The translations under genes and the position numbers were made by a program. A stretch of DNA of 64,000 nt from Gulosibacter molinativorax (lineage in GTDB: Bacteria; Actinomycetota; Actinomycetes; Actinomycetales; Microbacteriaceae). Every line of letters begins with the position of its first letter. Position 1 is the first letter of the stretch. Where the stretch lies: contig NZ_CP028426.1 of assembly GCF_003010915.2 (NCBI RefSeq), positions 1,240,001-1,304,000 of the forward strand, given 5' to 3'. The notes below the pieces were generated by a model. It was not told the DNA's origin, did not search any database, and saw only the letters and a list, made by a program, of their open reading frames with translations. This document shows, in pieces, positions 25,346-34,019 of this stretch.

Positions 25346-26482
25346 TAGTGTGTTGCACCGTTAATTCGTTGCTAGTTTTGTAGAATGGAGTATGGCAACA
25401 CGTGGACCTTCTCTTCCCGAACTGAAGCTCTCTGAAACTGAGCGTGACCAACTGGAACGGTGGGTGCGTCGCCGGAAGTCAGCGCAGGATCTCGCGTTGC
25501 GTTCTCGGATCGTGTTGGAATGCGCGACTGGGGCTTCGAATTCCGAGGTGGCCAATCGTATGGCGGTGTCGTTACCGACGGTGCGCAAGTGGCGTTCGCG
25601 GTTTCTGGAGCGGCGGCTGGACGGGCTCGTTGACGATCCGCGGCCGGGTCGCCCCGCGCTGATCAGTGTGGACCGTGTGGAACAGGTGGTCATCGACACG
25701 CTGGAATCGACGCCGCAGAACGCGACGCACTGGTCACGGGCGAAGATGGCGGAAAAGTCGGGGCTGTCGAAATCGACAGTGGGGCGGATCTGGAAGGCAT
25801 TCGGGTTGAAGCCCCACCTGGAGGAAGGGTTCAAGCTCTCCAACGACCCGCTGTTTACTGAGAAGGTCTACGACATTGTTGGCCTCTATCTGAACCCACC
25901 CGAGTCGGCGGTGGTGCTCAGTGTGGATGAGAAAAGTCAGGTGCAGGCTTTGGCCCGCTCGCAACCGGCGTTCCCGATGATGCCGGGAGTCCCCGAACGG
26001 CGCTCACACGACTATGTCCGGCATGGCACCACGAGTTTGTTTGCCGCGCTGAACGTCGCTGACGGGACGGTGATCTCCTCAATTCATCGTAAGCATCGCT
26101 CGATCGAGTTCAAGAAGTTCCTCCAGAAGATCGACAAGAACGTCCCCGAACACCTCGACGTGCATGTGATCTGCGATAACTACTCCACACACAAGCACCC
26201 CACCGTTAAGGCGTGGCTTGCCAAGCACCCTCGGTTTCACATGCACTTCACGCCGACTTACTCGTCATGGATCAACCAGGTTGAACGGCTCTTCGCCGAA
26301 GTTACTCGTGATCTTTTACAGCGTTCCGATCATCGCAGCGTGCAAGCGCTCGAGAGAGACCTCCGCGGTTGGGTGAAGGCGTGGAACGAGAACCCGAAGC
26401 CGTTCATCTGGACCAAGACCGCCGAGGAAATCCTCGAATCCATCGCCAAATACCTGAAACGAATTAACGGATCAGGACACTA
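25346..26482 (+). mobile_element. IS630-family insertion sequence
   Basis: The ends are imperfect inverted repeats: left TAGTGTGTTGCACCGTTAAT, right (complement) TAGTGTCCTGATCCGTTAAT, with shared TAGTGT and CCGTTAATTCGT. It is bounded by TA on both sides, the usual IS630/Tc1 target duplication. One transposase gene fills the element. It sits between ftsX and smpB. Confidence 0.9.
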
Positions 26483-26483
26483 G
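25392..26483 (+). CDS. IS630-family transposase
   Basis: A 363-residue DDE transposase. N-terminal helix-turn-helix regions (LRSRIVLECATGASNSEVANRMAVSLPTVRKW and KSGLSKSTVGRIWKAF) are followed by the catalytic residues in SVDEKS, CDNYSTH and NQVERLFAE. It is full length with no frameshift. Its TAG stop is made of the target TA plus the flanking G, so the stop lies on the element boundary. The gene runs opposite to ftsX and smpB. Confidence 0.93.
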   Translation: MATRGPSLPELKLSETERDQLERWVRRRKSAQDLALRSRIVLECATGASNSEVANRMAVSLPTVRKWRSRFLERRLDGLVDDPRPGRPALISVDRVEQVVIDTLESTPQNATHWSRAKMAEKSGLSKSTVGRIWKAFGLKPHLEEGFKLSNDPLFTEKVYDIVGLYLNPPESAVVLSVDEKSQVQALARSQPAFPMMPGVPERRSHDYVRHGTTSLFAALNVADGTVISSIHRKHRSIEFKKFLQKIDKNVPEHLDVHVICDNYSTHKHPTVKAWLAKHPRFHMHFTPTYSSWINQVERLFAEVTRDLLQRSDHRSVQALERDLRGWVKAWNENPKPFIWTKTAEEILESIAKYLKRINGSGH

Positions 26484-27394
26484 ACGCGCAGGTACCGGCG
26501 GATCGAAACCCACGAAGAGATCGCCGCGAGCAGCACGCCGAGCACAATCAGGACGCTGGCGGTAATGATCGCCTCCGGCCACACGCCCACCATCTGTACC
26601 CCGGGCATCCGCGGCGCGAGGTAGCCCTGCACGAACCAGTGCGCGCCGCCGATGACAGCACCTGACGCGAGCAGCGAGCCGACAAGTCCCGCAAACACAC
26701 CCTCGAGGATGAACGGGGCCTGGATAAAGCCATTGGATGCACCGACGAGGCGCATGATGCGCAGCTCGCGTCGACGAGAGAATGCGGAGAGTCGGATCGT
26801 GGTCGCCACGAGCAGGACCGCGGCGACGAGCATGACCAACGCGATCGTGAAGGCAGCGAGGCTCGCGCCGTTCAGCACCGCGAAGATGGAGTCAAGGAAC
26901 TGCCGCTGGTCGGTCACCGACTCGACGCCCGACATCCCCGACACCGTCTGCACGATGATCTCAGAGTCGGAGGGGTCGACGAGGTTCACCCAGAAGGTTT
27001 GGTTCAGCTGCTCGGGCTTCACGAAGGAGACCATCGGGTCATCCTTGAACTGCTCGACGAAGCGGTCGTACGCCTCCTGCTGCGTCTCGAAGTAGTACTC
27101 GTTTATGTACGGCGACAGCGCCGGGCCGGTCAGCTCGGCCTCGACGGCAGCAATCTGCTCCTCCGTCGCGACGCCGGCAGAGCAGTCGGGCGACGTGGAG
27201 AGATCCGTACAGAAGTCAACCGCCACCTGTGCGCGGTCGTACCAGTACGTCTTCATCGATTGAATCTGGAACTGCAGCATGAGCGCCGCGCCAACAAAGG
27301 TGAGCGACACGAAGGTCACCAGGATGACCGAAATCACCATCGAGGCATTTCGGCGAAGGCCCTGCCACATTTCGCCAAGAACGAATCCGAACAT
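26480..27394 (-). CDS. ftsX: Cell division membrane protein FtsX
   Basis: A 304-residue membrane partner of FtsE that relays ATP hydrolysis to peptidoglycan hydrolases at the septum. The N-terminal helix (RRNASMVISVILVTFVSLTFVGAALML), an extracellular loop with two Cys (about residues 60-70) and three C-terminal helices, with SAFSRRRELRIMRLVGASNGFIQAPFILEG before the last pair, fit the family. The start overlaps the ftsE stop (TAATG). The IS630 element begins at the stop codon: the TAG is formed by the flanking C and the TA duplication, leaving FtsX intact with the end RRYLRV. Confidence 0.95.
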   Translation of the reverse strand: MFGFVLGEMWQGLRRNASMVISVILVTFVSLTFVGAALMLQFQIQSMKTYWYDRAQVAVDFCTDLSTSPDCSAGVATEEQIAAVEAELTGPALSPYINEYYFETQQEAYDRFVEQFKDDPMVSFVKPEQLNQTFWVNLVDPSDSEIIVQTVSGMSGVESVTDQRQFLDSIFAVLNGASLAAFTIALVMLVAAVLLVATTIRLSAFSRRRELRIMRLVGASNGFIQAPFILEGVFAGLVGSLLASGAVIGGAHWFVQGYLAPRMPGVQMVGVWPEAIITASVLIVLGVLLAAISSWVSIRRYLRV

Positions 27395-28284
27395 TAGCGG
27401 GCACCTCCCTCGTGCAGGTCCGCGTCGTCGTCTTCATCCGCATCCGGAAGTCTCGTCGTCGGGCTGTCAATGTCATCCTTGCGCGAACCCGGCCTGCGAT
27501 CCGGCGCGGCGACGCGCTCGGCCATCGCCGCGGCGATCGTCTTGCCGCGCGGTTCCTCGGTCGCGACCTCGGGAGCCTCGGGCTCCTCGTACTTCACGAC
27601 CTCCGGCGTGTAGACGCCGCCGGCCTCGTCGCGCACGAGCTCGCCATCCTTGAGCTCGATCACGCGCTGGCGGGCCTCATCCACGATCGACACGTCGTGG
27701 GTCGCCATGACAACCGCCGTGCCGTTCTTGTTAATGCGCCGCAATACGCGCATGATCTCGCGCGAGGTCTGCGGGTCGAGGTTACCGGTCGGCTCGTCCG
27801 CGAGCAGAATCGCGGGCTTGTTCACGACGGCGCGCGCGATCGCCACGCGCTGCTGCTCACCACCGGAGAGCTCGTGCGGGAGGCGATCTTCCTTGCCGCT
27901 AAGACCGACGGTCTTCAGCACATCCGGGACCGCCTGGCGAATATGCCCGCGCGACTTGCCGATCACCTTCTGCGCGTAGGCGACGTTCTCGAACACCGTC
28001 TTGTTCGCGAGCAGCCGGAAGTCCTGAAACACCATGCCGACATTGCGCCGGTAGTACGGAATCTTCCGGTTCGAAATCTTCGCGAGGTCCTGACCGAGCA
28101 CGTGCACGTGTCCCTTCGTGGGCGAGTCCTCGAGCAGGATGTGCCGCAGCACCGTCGACTTGCCCGACCCTGAAGGTCCGACCAAGAACACGAACTCCCC
28201 GCGGAGTATTTCGAAGGTCACGCTGTCCAGCGCGGGCTCGGTTTGCCCGCGGAATACCTTGGAGACGTGGTCAAATCTGATCAT
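27394..28284 (-). CDS. ftsE: Cell division ATPase FtsE
   Basis: An ABC ATPase that couples to Fts[10 protein letters not shown] (Walker A), [14 protein letters not shown] (signature), [11 protein letters not shown] (Walker B) and the switch His (MATHDV) are all present. At 296 residues it is about 65 longer than classic FtsE. The extra C-terminus is charged and looks disordered ([31 protein letters not shown]). The start is ATG at 28284. It is cotranscribed with ftsX. Confidence 0.96.
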   Translation of the reverse strand: MIRFDHVSKVFRGQTEPALDSVTFEILRGEFVFLVGPSGSGKSTVLRHILLEDSPTKGHVHVLGQDLAKISNRKIPYYRRNVGMVFQDFRLLANKTVFENVAYAQKVIGKSRGHIRQAVPDVLKTVGLSGKEDRLPHELSGGEQQRVAIARAVVNKPAILLADEPTGNLDPQTSREIMRVLRRINKNGTAVVMATHDVSIVDEARQRVIELKDGELVRDEAGGVYTPEVVKYEEPEAPEVATEEPRGKTIAAAMAERVAAPDRRPGSRKDDIDSPTTRLPDADEDDDADLHEGGAR

Positions 28285-28313
28285 GGCACGCCCACGGTAC
28301 GTCTCGGGAACAC

Positions 28314-28357
28314 AAATCGGCTGGCGACGCGCCCAGTGGCGCGTCGCCAGCCGATTT
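28314..28357 (-). terminator. Bidirectional terminator between metS and ftsE
   Basis: AAATCGGCTGGCGACGCG and CGCGTCGCCAGCCGATTT form a perfect 18-bp stem with an 8-base loop and T-rich ends on both strands. Confidence 0.9.
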
Positions 28358-28370
28358 TCTCAGGATGCGC

Positions 28371-28478
28371 TTAGTCGCGATCCGTGCCGTTCTTGCGAAG
28401 GTTGATGGTCACTGCGACCAGCCCGCCCCACACGGTCACGAGCGAGATCACCATCATGGTGATTGCTATTGGAGTCAT
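28371..28478 (-). CDS. metS: Small subunit of methionine/alanine importer (MetS-like)
   Basis: A 35-residue one-helix protein (MTPIAITMMVISLVTVWGGL, then VAVTINLRKNGTDRD). Its ATG overlaps the stop of the large transporter gene (ATGA). This size, sequence style and position match MetS of Corynebacterium glutamicum MetPS, where the small protein is needed for methionine and alanine uptake by the NSS-family MetP. A perfect terminator follows. Confidence 0.8.
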   Translation of the reverse strand: MTPIAITMMVISLVTVWGGLVAVTINLRKNGTDRD

Positions 28479-30124
28479 CGGCCTTGCTCCTTTCCGTGCT
28501 TGCCGTGTTCGCCGTGTTCGCCGTGTTCGAGCGACACGTATTCGATCTCGCCCTCGTCCGTCTCGGCGAGCTCGCCCGAAATGATGCCATCGATCTCGCG
28601 GTCGGCCTTCTCCTCATCAAAGACCGGCTGTACGCGCGTGGTCCAGGGCAGCAGGCTCAATAGGATGCCGCCGATGATGAGCACGATTGACATACCCCAG
28701 CCGTAGATCGCCACGAACTCAGCCGGGTAGCCGCCGTAAACCTCTTGCGTCTTCGAAATCAGCTCGGAAACGAGCATCCCGATCAGCGCGAGGGGCACGA
28801 TGATGCCGATCAACACCATCCAGAGCCGCTTTGCCGGGAACGAGGACAGGCGAGTGAGGTGGCGCGACAACAGCGGGAGCTTGCGGGCGATCCACGAGAC
28901 CGCGATCACCATCACGAGCGCGCCCGCGAGGATGCCGAACTGGTTCACGAAGGCATCGAGGACGTCGAGGACGTAGAGCCCCGAGGTTGTCGGGAACAGC
29001 ATGAGCGAGATGATCGCCATCGGGATGACCACGACGGTCACCGCAACCCAGCGCTTGATGCCGAGCTTGTCGCGCACACCCGCGATAACCACCTCGATGA
29101 TCGAAATCATCGAGGTAAAGCCCGCGAAGAGGAGCGATCCGAAGAACAACACCCCGATCAATGAGCCGAGTGGTGCTTGCGAAATGATCGTGGGGAAGGC
29201 CACGAAGGCAAGGCCGATGCCAGCATCCACGACGTCGTTGATCCCGGTACCCGCCGCGTTGGCCATGAAGCCGAGCGCCGCGAACACGCCGATGCCGGCA
29301 AGGATCTCAAAGCTCGAGTTGGAGAACGCAACGACGAGGCCCGAACCGGTGAGGTCGGTCTTGCGGCGCAGGTACGAGGAGTACGTGATCATGATGCCGA
29401 AGCCGACCGAGAGCGAGAAGAAGATCTGGCCGACCGCGGCCGCCCACACGCTCGGGTTGAGCAGCGCGCCCCAGTCCGGCGTGAAGAAGGCGTTAAGGCC
29501 GTCGAAGGCGCCCGGGAGGAAGAGCGAGACGATGACCATCGCGAGGAACATCACGACAAGCAGCGGCATGAACACGAAGTTCGCGCCCGCGATGCCCTTA
29601 CGCACGCCGAGCAGCATCACGACGAGCACCGCCGCCCACACGAGCAGCTGCGGCCAGAACACGCTTGGCACGAAGTCGAAGCCAACGGCGACCTCGTCGG
29701 ACAGCTGTAGGAAGTTGCCGAAGAAGAAGCCGTTGGCGTCATCGCCCCACTGCTGGGTGACCGAGAAGATTAGGTACATCGCCGACCACGCGACGATGAC
29801 GGCGTAGTAGATGCCGATGATCACACAAACAAGCACCTGCCACCAGCCGAGCGACTCCATCCATCGCTGGATTCGCGCGAGCGACAGTGGCGAGGACCCG
29901 CCGTAGCGGTGACCGATCGCGTAGTCGAGGAAGAGGAGCGGAATACCCGCACACAGCAGCGCGACAAGGTAAGGGATGATGAACGCCCCGCCGCCGTTCT
30001 CGTAAGCGACGTAGGGGAATCGCCAAATGTTCCCAAGGCCGACGGCGGAGCCGATCGCCGAGAGAATGAATGCGTTGCGCGACCCGAAGGTTTCTTTCTT
30101 GGCCGCAGTTCTAGTTTTCGCCAT
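28475..30124 (-). CDS. metP: Sodium-dependent NSS-family amino acid transporter (MetP-like)
   Basis: A 549-residue membrane protein of the neurotransmitter:sodium symporter family. The N-terminus FGSRNAFILSAIGSAVGLGNIWRFPYVAYENGGGAFIIPY is the unmistakable helix 1 signature with the sodium and substrate site. About 11-12 helices follow, then an acidic and His/Gly/Glu-rich tail (LEHGEHGEHGKHGKEQGR). AGGAG precedes the ATG. The metS gene overlaps its end, so methionine/alanine import is the best guess. It lies between prfB and ftsE. Confidence 0.92.
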   Translation of the reverse strand: MAKTRTAAKKETFGSRNAFILSAIGSAVGLGNIWRFPYVAYENGGGAFIIPYLVALLCAGIPLLFLDYAIGHRYGGSSPLSLARIQRWMESLGWWQVLVCVIIGIYYAVIVAWSAMYLIFSVTQQWGDDANGFFFGNFLQLSDEVAVGFDFVPSVFWPQLLVWAAVLVVMLLGVRKGIAGANFVFMPLLVVMFLAMVIVSLFLPGAFDGLNAFFTPDWGALLNPSVWAAAVGQIFFSLSVGFGIMITYSSYLRRKTDLTGSGLVVAFSNSSFEILAGIGVFAALGFMANAAGTGINDVVDAGIGLAFVAFPTIISQAPLGSLIGVLFFGSLLFAGFTSMISIIEVVIAGVRDKLGIKRWVAVTVVVIPMAIISLMLFPTTSGLYVLDVLDAFVNQFGILAGALVMVIAVSWIARKLPLLSRHLTRLSSFPAKRLWMVLIGIIVPLALIGMLVSELISKTQEVYGGYPAEFVAIYGWGMSIVLIIGGILLSLLPWTTRVQPVFDEEKADREIDGIISGELAETDEGEIEYVSLEHGEHGEHGKHGKEQGR

Positions 30125-30177
30125 CGTTGGCTCAACTCCTGACGAACTCGCTAAGTGGCCCGGCGAACGAAAGGACG

Positions 30178-30198
30178 CCGGGGGTTTTCATGCCCCGG
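30178..30198 (-). terminator. Possible prfB terminator
   Basis: CCGGGG and CCCCGG make a short hairpin about 50 bases after the prfB stop. There is no strong T-run, so this is weak. Confidence 0.35.
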
Positions 30199-30246
30199 AT
30201 AGTAGCAGCAACCTGAGAGCCAGGCGCATACCAGTGTGGTAAGTCG

Positions 30247-31359
30247 CTAAGCCGCCTGCTGCTCAGTTTTACGCCAGCGGATGCCCGCTGCGATAAATTC
30301 GTCAATCCCGCCGTCGAAAACCTTGTCTGGGTTCCCGCTCTCGTATCCCGAGCGGAGGTCCTTCACCATCTTGTAAGGCGCGAGCACGTAGGAGCGCATC
30401 TGGTCGCCCCACGACGCGGTGATATTACCCGCGAGCTCCTTCTTCTGCGCTTCTTCCTGCTCCCGCTGCACGAGCAGCAGTCGCGACTGGAGCACGCGCA
30501 TCGCCGCGGCACGGTTCTGAATCTGCGATTTCTCGTTTTGGCAGGAAACCACAATTCCGGTCGGGATGTGGGTGATGCGCACCGCGGAGTCGGTCGTGTT
30601 GACCGACTGGCCGCCCGGGCCGGAGGAACGATAGACGTCGACGCGGATGTCGTTCTCCGGCACCTCGATGTGATCGGTCTGTTCGATGAGCGGCACAACT
30701 TCGACCGCCGCGAAGCTCGTCTCGCGCGAACCCGCCGAGTTGAACGGGCTCATCCGCACGAGTCGGTGCGTGCCCGCCTCGACCGAGAGCGTGCCGAACG
30801 CGTACGGGGAATCGATCTCGATCGTGGCCGACTTAATGCCAGCCTGCTCGGCGTAGGAGGTGTCGAGGACGGTCGTCTTGTAATCGTGGTGCTCGGCCCA
30901 GCGGACGTACATGCGCAGTAGCATCTCGGCGAAGTCAGCGGCATCGACGCCGCCGGCGCCCGCGCGAATCGTGATGACGGCCGGCCGCGGATCGAACTCG
31001 CCGTCCAGCAGCGTCTGCACCTCGAGGTCGCCAACGACCTCGGTGATCGACTCGAGTTCCTTACGCGCCTCGGCCGCGGTGTCCTCGTCGTCCGCTTCCT
31101 TCGCGAGCTCGACGAGCACCTCGAGGTCGTCGAGTCGCTGCTCGATTCCGCGGATGCGCTTGAGATCGGCCTGAGCGTGCGACAGTTCGCTCGTCACCTT
31201 CTGGGCGCTCTCGGGGTCGTCCCAGAGGTCTGGCTGCGAGGCCTGCTGCTCGAGGTCGACGATCGCCGCTTCGAGCCCTTCCGGGTCCAGCACCTGGCTG
31301 ATGTCGTTGAACGTTGACCGCAGGTTGGCGATGTCATCGGCGATATCGAGGTTGATCAT
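30247..31359 (-). CDS. prfB: Peptide chain release factor 2
   Basis: A 370-residue release factor for UGA and UAA. It has GGQ in [24 protein letters not shown] (catalysis of peptide release) and SPF in [19 protein letters not shown] (stop-codon reading, specific to RF2). The frame is continuous from [17 protein letters not shown], so the programmed frameshift of many bacterial prfB genes is absent, as in other actinobacteria. It is upstream of metP and ftsE, the conserved order. Confidence 0.97.
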   Translation of the reverse strand: MINLDIADDIANLRSTFNDISQVLDPEGLEAAIVDLEQQASQPDLWDDPESAQKVTSELSHAQADLKRIRGIEQRLDDLEVLVELAKEADDEDTAAEARKELESITEVVGDLEVQTLLDGEFDPRPAVITIRAGAGGVDAADFAEMLLRMYVRWAEHHDYKTTVLDTSYAEQAGIKSATIEIDSPYAFGTLSVEAGTHRLVRMSPFNSAGSRETSFAAVEVVPLIEQTDHIEVPENDIRVDVYRSSGPGGQSVNTTDSAVRITHIPTGIVVSCQNEKSQIQNRAAAMRVLQSRLLLVQREQEEAQKKELAGNITASWGDQMRSYVLAPYKMVKDLRSGYESGNPDKVFDGGIDEFIAAGIRWRKTEQQAA

Positions 31360-31452
31360 GATCGTTCTAGGTTACCCGGCCCGCATGGTTCACGAACGCA
31401 GCCGCGCTCCGCTGTGCGCGATCGCGTGGCTCGCTACAATCGTGTCGTTCGG

Positions 31453-31480
31453 TCGGGGGTTGAGGGTATGGAAACCCCGA
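31453..31480 (-). terminator. Possible terminator of the Tad operon
   Basis: TCGGGGGTT and AACCCCGA pair around an 11-base loop, some 45 bases after the last pilus gene. No T-run follows. Confidence 0.3.
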
Positions 31481-31523
31481 ACCCCATTGTTCGGGACTTC
31501 CAGCTTGGGAAACTTTCGTACCG

Positions 31524-31967
31524 TCACTGGAACAGCGCGCGAGCCGAAACCTCGACGCCGAGCGGCACACTCACGGGGAGGAACACTCCGCCCACTTGCG
31601 ATTGCCACTGCCCTTCAACATATATCGTTACCGAGTCCCCGTCGACAGTTACATGTGTAAGCATTGCCTCCCCGGCCGCGTGCGTCGCGAGATATTCCTC
31701 AGCCGCAGCCACGGCATTTTCGTGGTCGAGCTGAATATTTGGCGTTCCATCAGCGCTTTCGATTTCCGAGAACTCGAAACTATTCGCCGCCGCCAGCGCG
31801 GCCGCGTCGGCATGCGTGAGCAGCTGTTTGCGCTCGAGGTAGAGGTCGGCCGCGGCGAAGAGCAATAACGCTGCGGCGAGCGCGATTACGGCATAGATGA
31901 TCGCGAGCGGGGTGATCGAGCCGCGCTCGCCGCGGATGCGTTGGCCGAGCCCCCGGATGCGCGTCAC
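31524..31967 (-). CDS. TadG-like / Rv3660c-type pilus-associated protein
   Basis: A 147-residue protein with one N-terminal helix: RGERGSITPLAIIYAVIALAAALLLFAAADLYLERKQLLTHADAAALAAA. The ERGS..P motif followed by the helix and DAAALAAA is that of TadG/helicase-secretion neighbourhood proteins that are sorted by the pilus machine. The start is a GTG at 31967 that overlaps the previous stop by four bases. It is the last gene of the pilus operon. Confidence 0.75.
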   Translation of the reverse strand: MTRIRGLGQRIRGERGSITPLAIIYAVIALAAALLLFAAADLYLERKQLLTHADAAALAAANSFEFSEIESADGTPNIQLDHENAVAAAEEYLATHAAGEAMLTHVTVDGDSVTIYVEGQWQSQVGGVFLPVSVPLGVEVSARALFQ

Positions 31968-32461
31968 GGCACGGCCTCGAATCGCTCGCGCGGGAACGTG
32001 GCGCTCGCCTCAACGGGCACCGTGACGCTGCCGCCCGGGAGGAGCGGGAGCGTCACCTCGACACCGACGGTGAGCGTCAGAGTCTCCCCCAGCACCGCGC
32101 AATCGGGTGTCGGGGCACACGACATTGCGACGTTCGCCTGGTTCGGGTCGAGACCTTGGTCTTGCATCGCCCACGCAATCTGTTCCGAGGCGATCGATCC
32201 CTGCAGGCTCGGCTGCGCCTCGGCCACCAGCGTGCGCGCGCCGTTGCGAGCCGCGAGCTCGACGGCAAACATCGCCTGCTCGAGCTGCACGAGCGTGAGC
32301 ATCCCATATGCGATGGGAATGAGCAGCAGGACGCCGATGCCGAGGAACTCGAGGCTCGCCGACCCGTCCTCGCGGGTGAGGATGCGCATCCACCCGCGAA
32401 CTCGCGGTTTACTGGTCGTGCGTGAACCACGGGGCCAGCGCACACTACTCGACCGGCGCAT
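31964..32461 (-). CDS. TadE-like minor pilin (second)
   Basis: A 165-residue protein with REDGSASLEFLGIGVLLLIPIAYGMLTLVQLEQAMFAVELAARNGAR: a pilin-like segment with the Glu five residues after the Gly cleavage site, as in TadE/TadF pseudopilins. The start at 32461 is supported by GAGGTGAG seven bases upstream and overlaps the previous gene by 17 bases. The rest should lie outside the membrane. Confidence 0.78.
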   Translation of the reverse strand: MRRSSSVRWPRGSRTTSKPRVRGWMRILTREDGSASLEFLGIGVLLLIPIAYGMLTLVQLEQAMFAVELAARNGARTLVAEAQPSLQGSIASEQIAWAMQDQGLDPNQANVAMSCAPTPDCAVLGETLTLTVGVEVTLPLLPGGSVTVPVEASATFPRERFEAVP

Positions 32462-32822
32462 GGGCGCTCACCTCGACTCCGTTCGGAAAACCGATTAGCC
32501 CGATCAGCGGCAGCGGCGCGCGCACCGTCACCTCGACGAGCGTGGTGCCGCGATGCACCGTGATGTCTTGCGCGTATTCGGACGAGACCGCCGTCGCAAT
32601 GAGCTGCTCGGTGCGGTAGTGCCCGTCGGCCGCCGTCGCGTTTTCGAGTCCGGCCTGCCGCGCGCCCTCGGCCGCGGCATCGATGAGCGTCGTGCGAATG
32701 TGCATCGCGAAGCCGACCTGGAGCACCGCGAGAAACACGAGAGTCAGCAGGCCCGCGACGAGCGTCCATTCGACGGTCGCGGCACCCCGCTCATCCTCGA
32801 GCCTGGCGTGCAGTCTCCGCAC
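32445..32822 (-). CDS. TadE-like minor pilin (first)
   Basis: A 125-residue protein with LEDERGAATVEWTLVAGLLTLVFLAVLQVGFAMHIRTTLIDAAAEGAR, the standard TadE pattern (RGAATVEW, helix, AAAEGAR). Start is a GTG three bases after the Flp-like gene. Minor pilins of this kind prime or tip the Flp pilus. A prepilin peptidase is not in the window. Confidence 0.85.
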   Translation of the reverse strand: MRRLHARLEDERGAATVEWTLVAGLLTLVFLAVLQVGFAMHIRTTLIDAAAEGARQAGLENATAADGHYRTEQLIATAVSSEYAQDITVHRGTTLVEVTVRAPLPLIGLIGFPNGVEVSAHAPVE

Positions 32823-32824
32823 GA

Positions 32825-33025
32825 CTAGAAGTTTGCGGTCACGCGGTTGACCGCGTCCTCGAACACCTGCGACAGGAGCGGGCCCGCAACGGTCCAGAGC
32901 AGGATGACTATTCCCGCGCTCATTAGCGCGACCAAAACCCAGCCCGGAACGTCGCCGCGTTCCTCGGTGCGGGCGCGGTCGATGAGCTGGTCGAGACGGT
33001 TCTGAAGGTTGAGCAGGATGCGCAT
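32825..33025 (-). CDS. Flp-type major pilin candidate
   Basis: A 66-residue protein with an N-terminal basic part, TEERGDVPGWVLVALMSAGIVILLW, a helix and a short tail. Position (between tadC and tadE) and size fit the Flp pilin, but the usual Glu at position 5 after the Gly is not seen, since the sequence after Gly is DVPGW. It may be a divergent pilin with a different processing site. Confidence 0.7.
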   Translation of the reverse strand: MRILLNLQNRLDQLIDRARTEERGDVPGWVLVALMSAGIVILLWTVAGPLLSQVFEDAVNRVTANF

Positions 33026-33071
33026 GTTGGCTGCTTTCTTGTGTGTGGGTTCGGGGTATGCGGAGCGGTGG

Positions 33072-34019
33072 TCAGAAAGTCGAGGTCAGTACGAAGTAGG
33101 ACGGATAGACGGCGAAAAGCACCGTGACGGGGAGCAAAAGCAGAACAAGCGGGACCATCATGCGGATTTCTGATTTCCCGGATTCCTCGAGCAGGTCCCG
33201 CTTCGCGAGATCGCGCGCATCCTGCGCCTGGGCCCGGAGCACCTCGACGAGAGGGGCGCCGCGCTCCATCGACGTGACGATGTGGTCGAGGGTGCGCGTC
33301 AGCGGCGTGTAGGCAAGATCGCGGCCGAGCTCCCGCAGCGCCGCCGCCACCGGACGACCGGCACGCACCTGCACGATCACGCCGCCGAGCTCGCGCGAGA
33401 GCTCACTGCGACCCATCTTGCTGAGCCGGATGAGCGCATCGACGATGCCCTCACCCGCCGCGAGTGAGAGCGACATGAACTCGAGGACGGTCGGGTATTC
33501 GCTCGCGATGCGGCGAATGCGCGCGCTCGCCGCCTGGCGCAGGAGGAAGTCGCGGAGGGCGACCGCTCCCCCGGCGAACAGCACCGGCACGAGGATTGCC
33601 GCAAGGAGGTATTGCGCGGAAATGCGCATCAGGGCAATCGAGACGACGACGCCAAGGAGCGCGCCGACGAGCGCCCAGACCGCCTGTTCGGTGCGGAATC
33701 GTTCGAGCGACGTCTCGCTGCCGGACTGCCGCAGTCGCGTGCGAATGATGTCGTTGCCGCCGACGACCTCGCTCAGGACCGTCCGCAGCCACGTGATAAT
33801 CGGCGAGGCGAGGGTGCCGAGCACCGGCAGCGGATCCATCGTGCCGCGGTTCGTGTGCTGGCGGGCCTCGTCGCAGATGTCCGTGACGTGGGGCGCGACG
33901 CGGTCGATGAGGCGAACGCGGGCGAGGCGCGGGATGGTGCCGACAAGCGACCAGAGCCCAATGCCGAGGCACAGGCCGAGCAGGGATGCGATGCCGAGCG
34001 ATGCGCTCACGCGAACCAC
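33072..34019 (-). CDS. tadC: Pilus assembly inner-membrane protein TadC
   Basis: A 315-residue type II/IV secretion F-domain membrane protein. Helices lie at about residues 5-25, 110-155 and 285-312; between them is RRIASEYPTVLEFMSLSLAAGEGIVDALIRLS and GVIVQVRAGRPVAAALRELG, typical of TadC. It overlaps tadB by 13 bases. With TadB it forms the platform on which pilins are assembled. Confidence 0.88.
   Translation of the reverse strand: MVRVSASLGIASLLGLCLGIGLWSLVGTIPRLARVRLIDRVAPHVTDICDEARQHTNRGTMDPLPVLGTLASPIITWLRTVLSEVVGGNDIIRTRLRQSGSETSLERFRTEQAVWALVGALLGVVVSIALMRISAQYLLAAILVPVLFAGGAVALRDFLLRQAASARIRRIASEYPTVLEFMSLSLAAGEGIVDALIRLSKMGRSELSRELGGVIVQVRAGRPVAAALRELGRDLAYTPLTRTLDHIVTSMERGAPLVEVLRAQAQDARDLAKRDLLEESGKSEIRMMVPLVLLLLPVTVLFAVYPSYFVLTSTF

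Noticed and set aside
30247..31359. Programmed frameshift in prfB
   Set aside because: The frame is continuous over 370 codons, and the N-terminus is complete, so no frameshift is needed.
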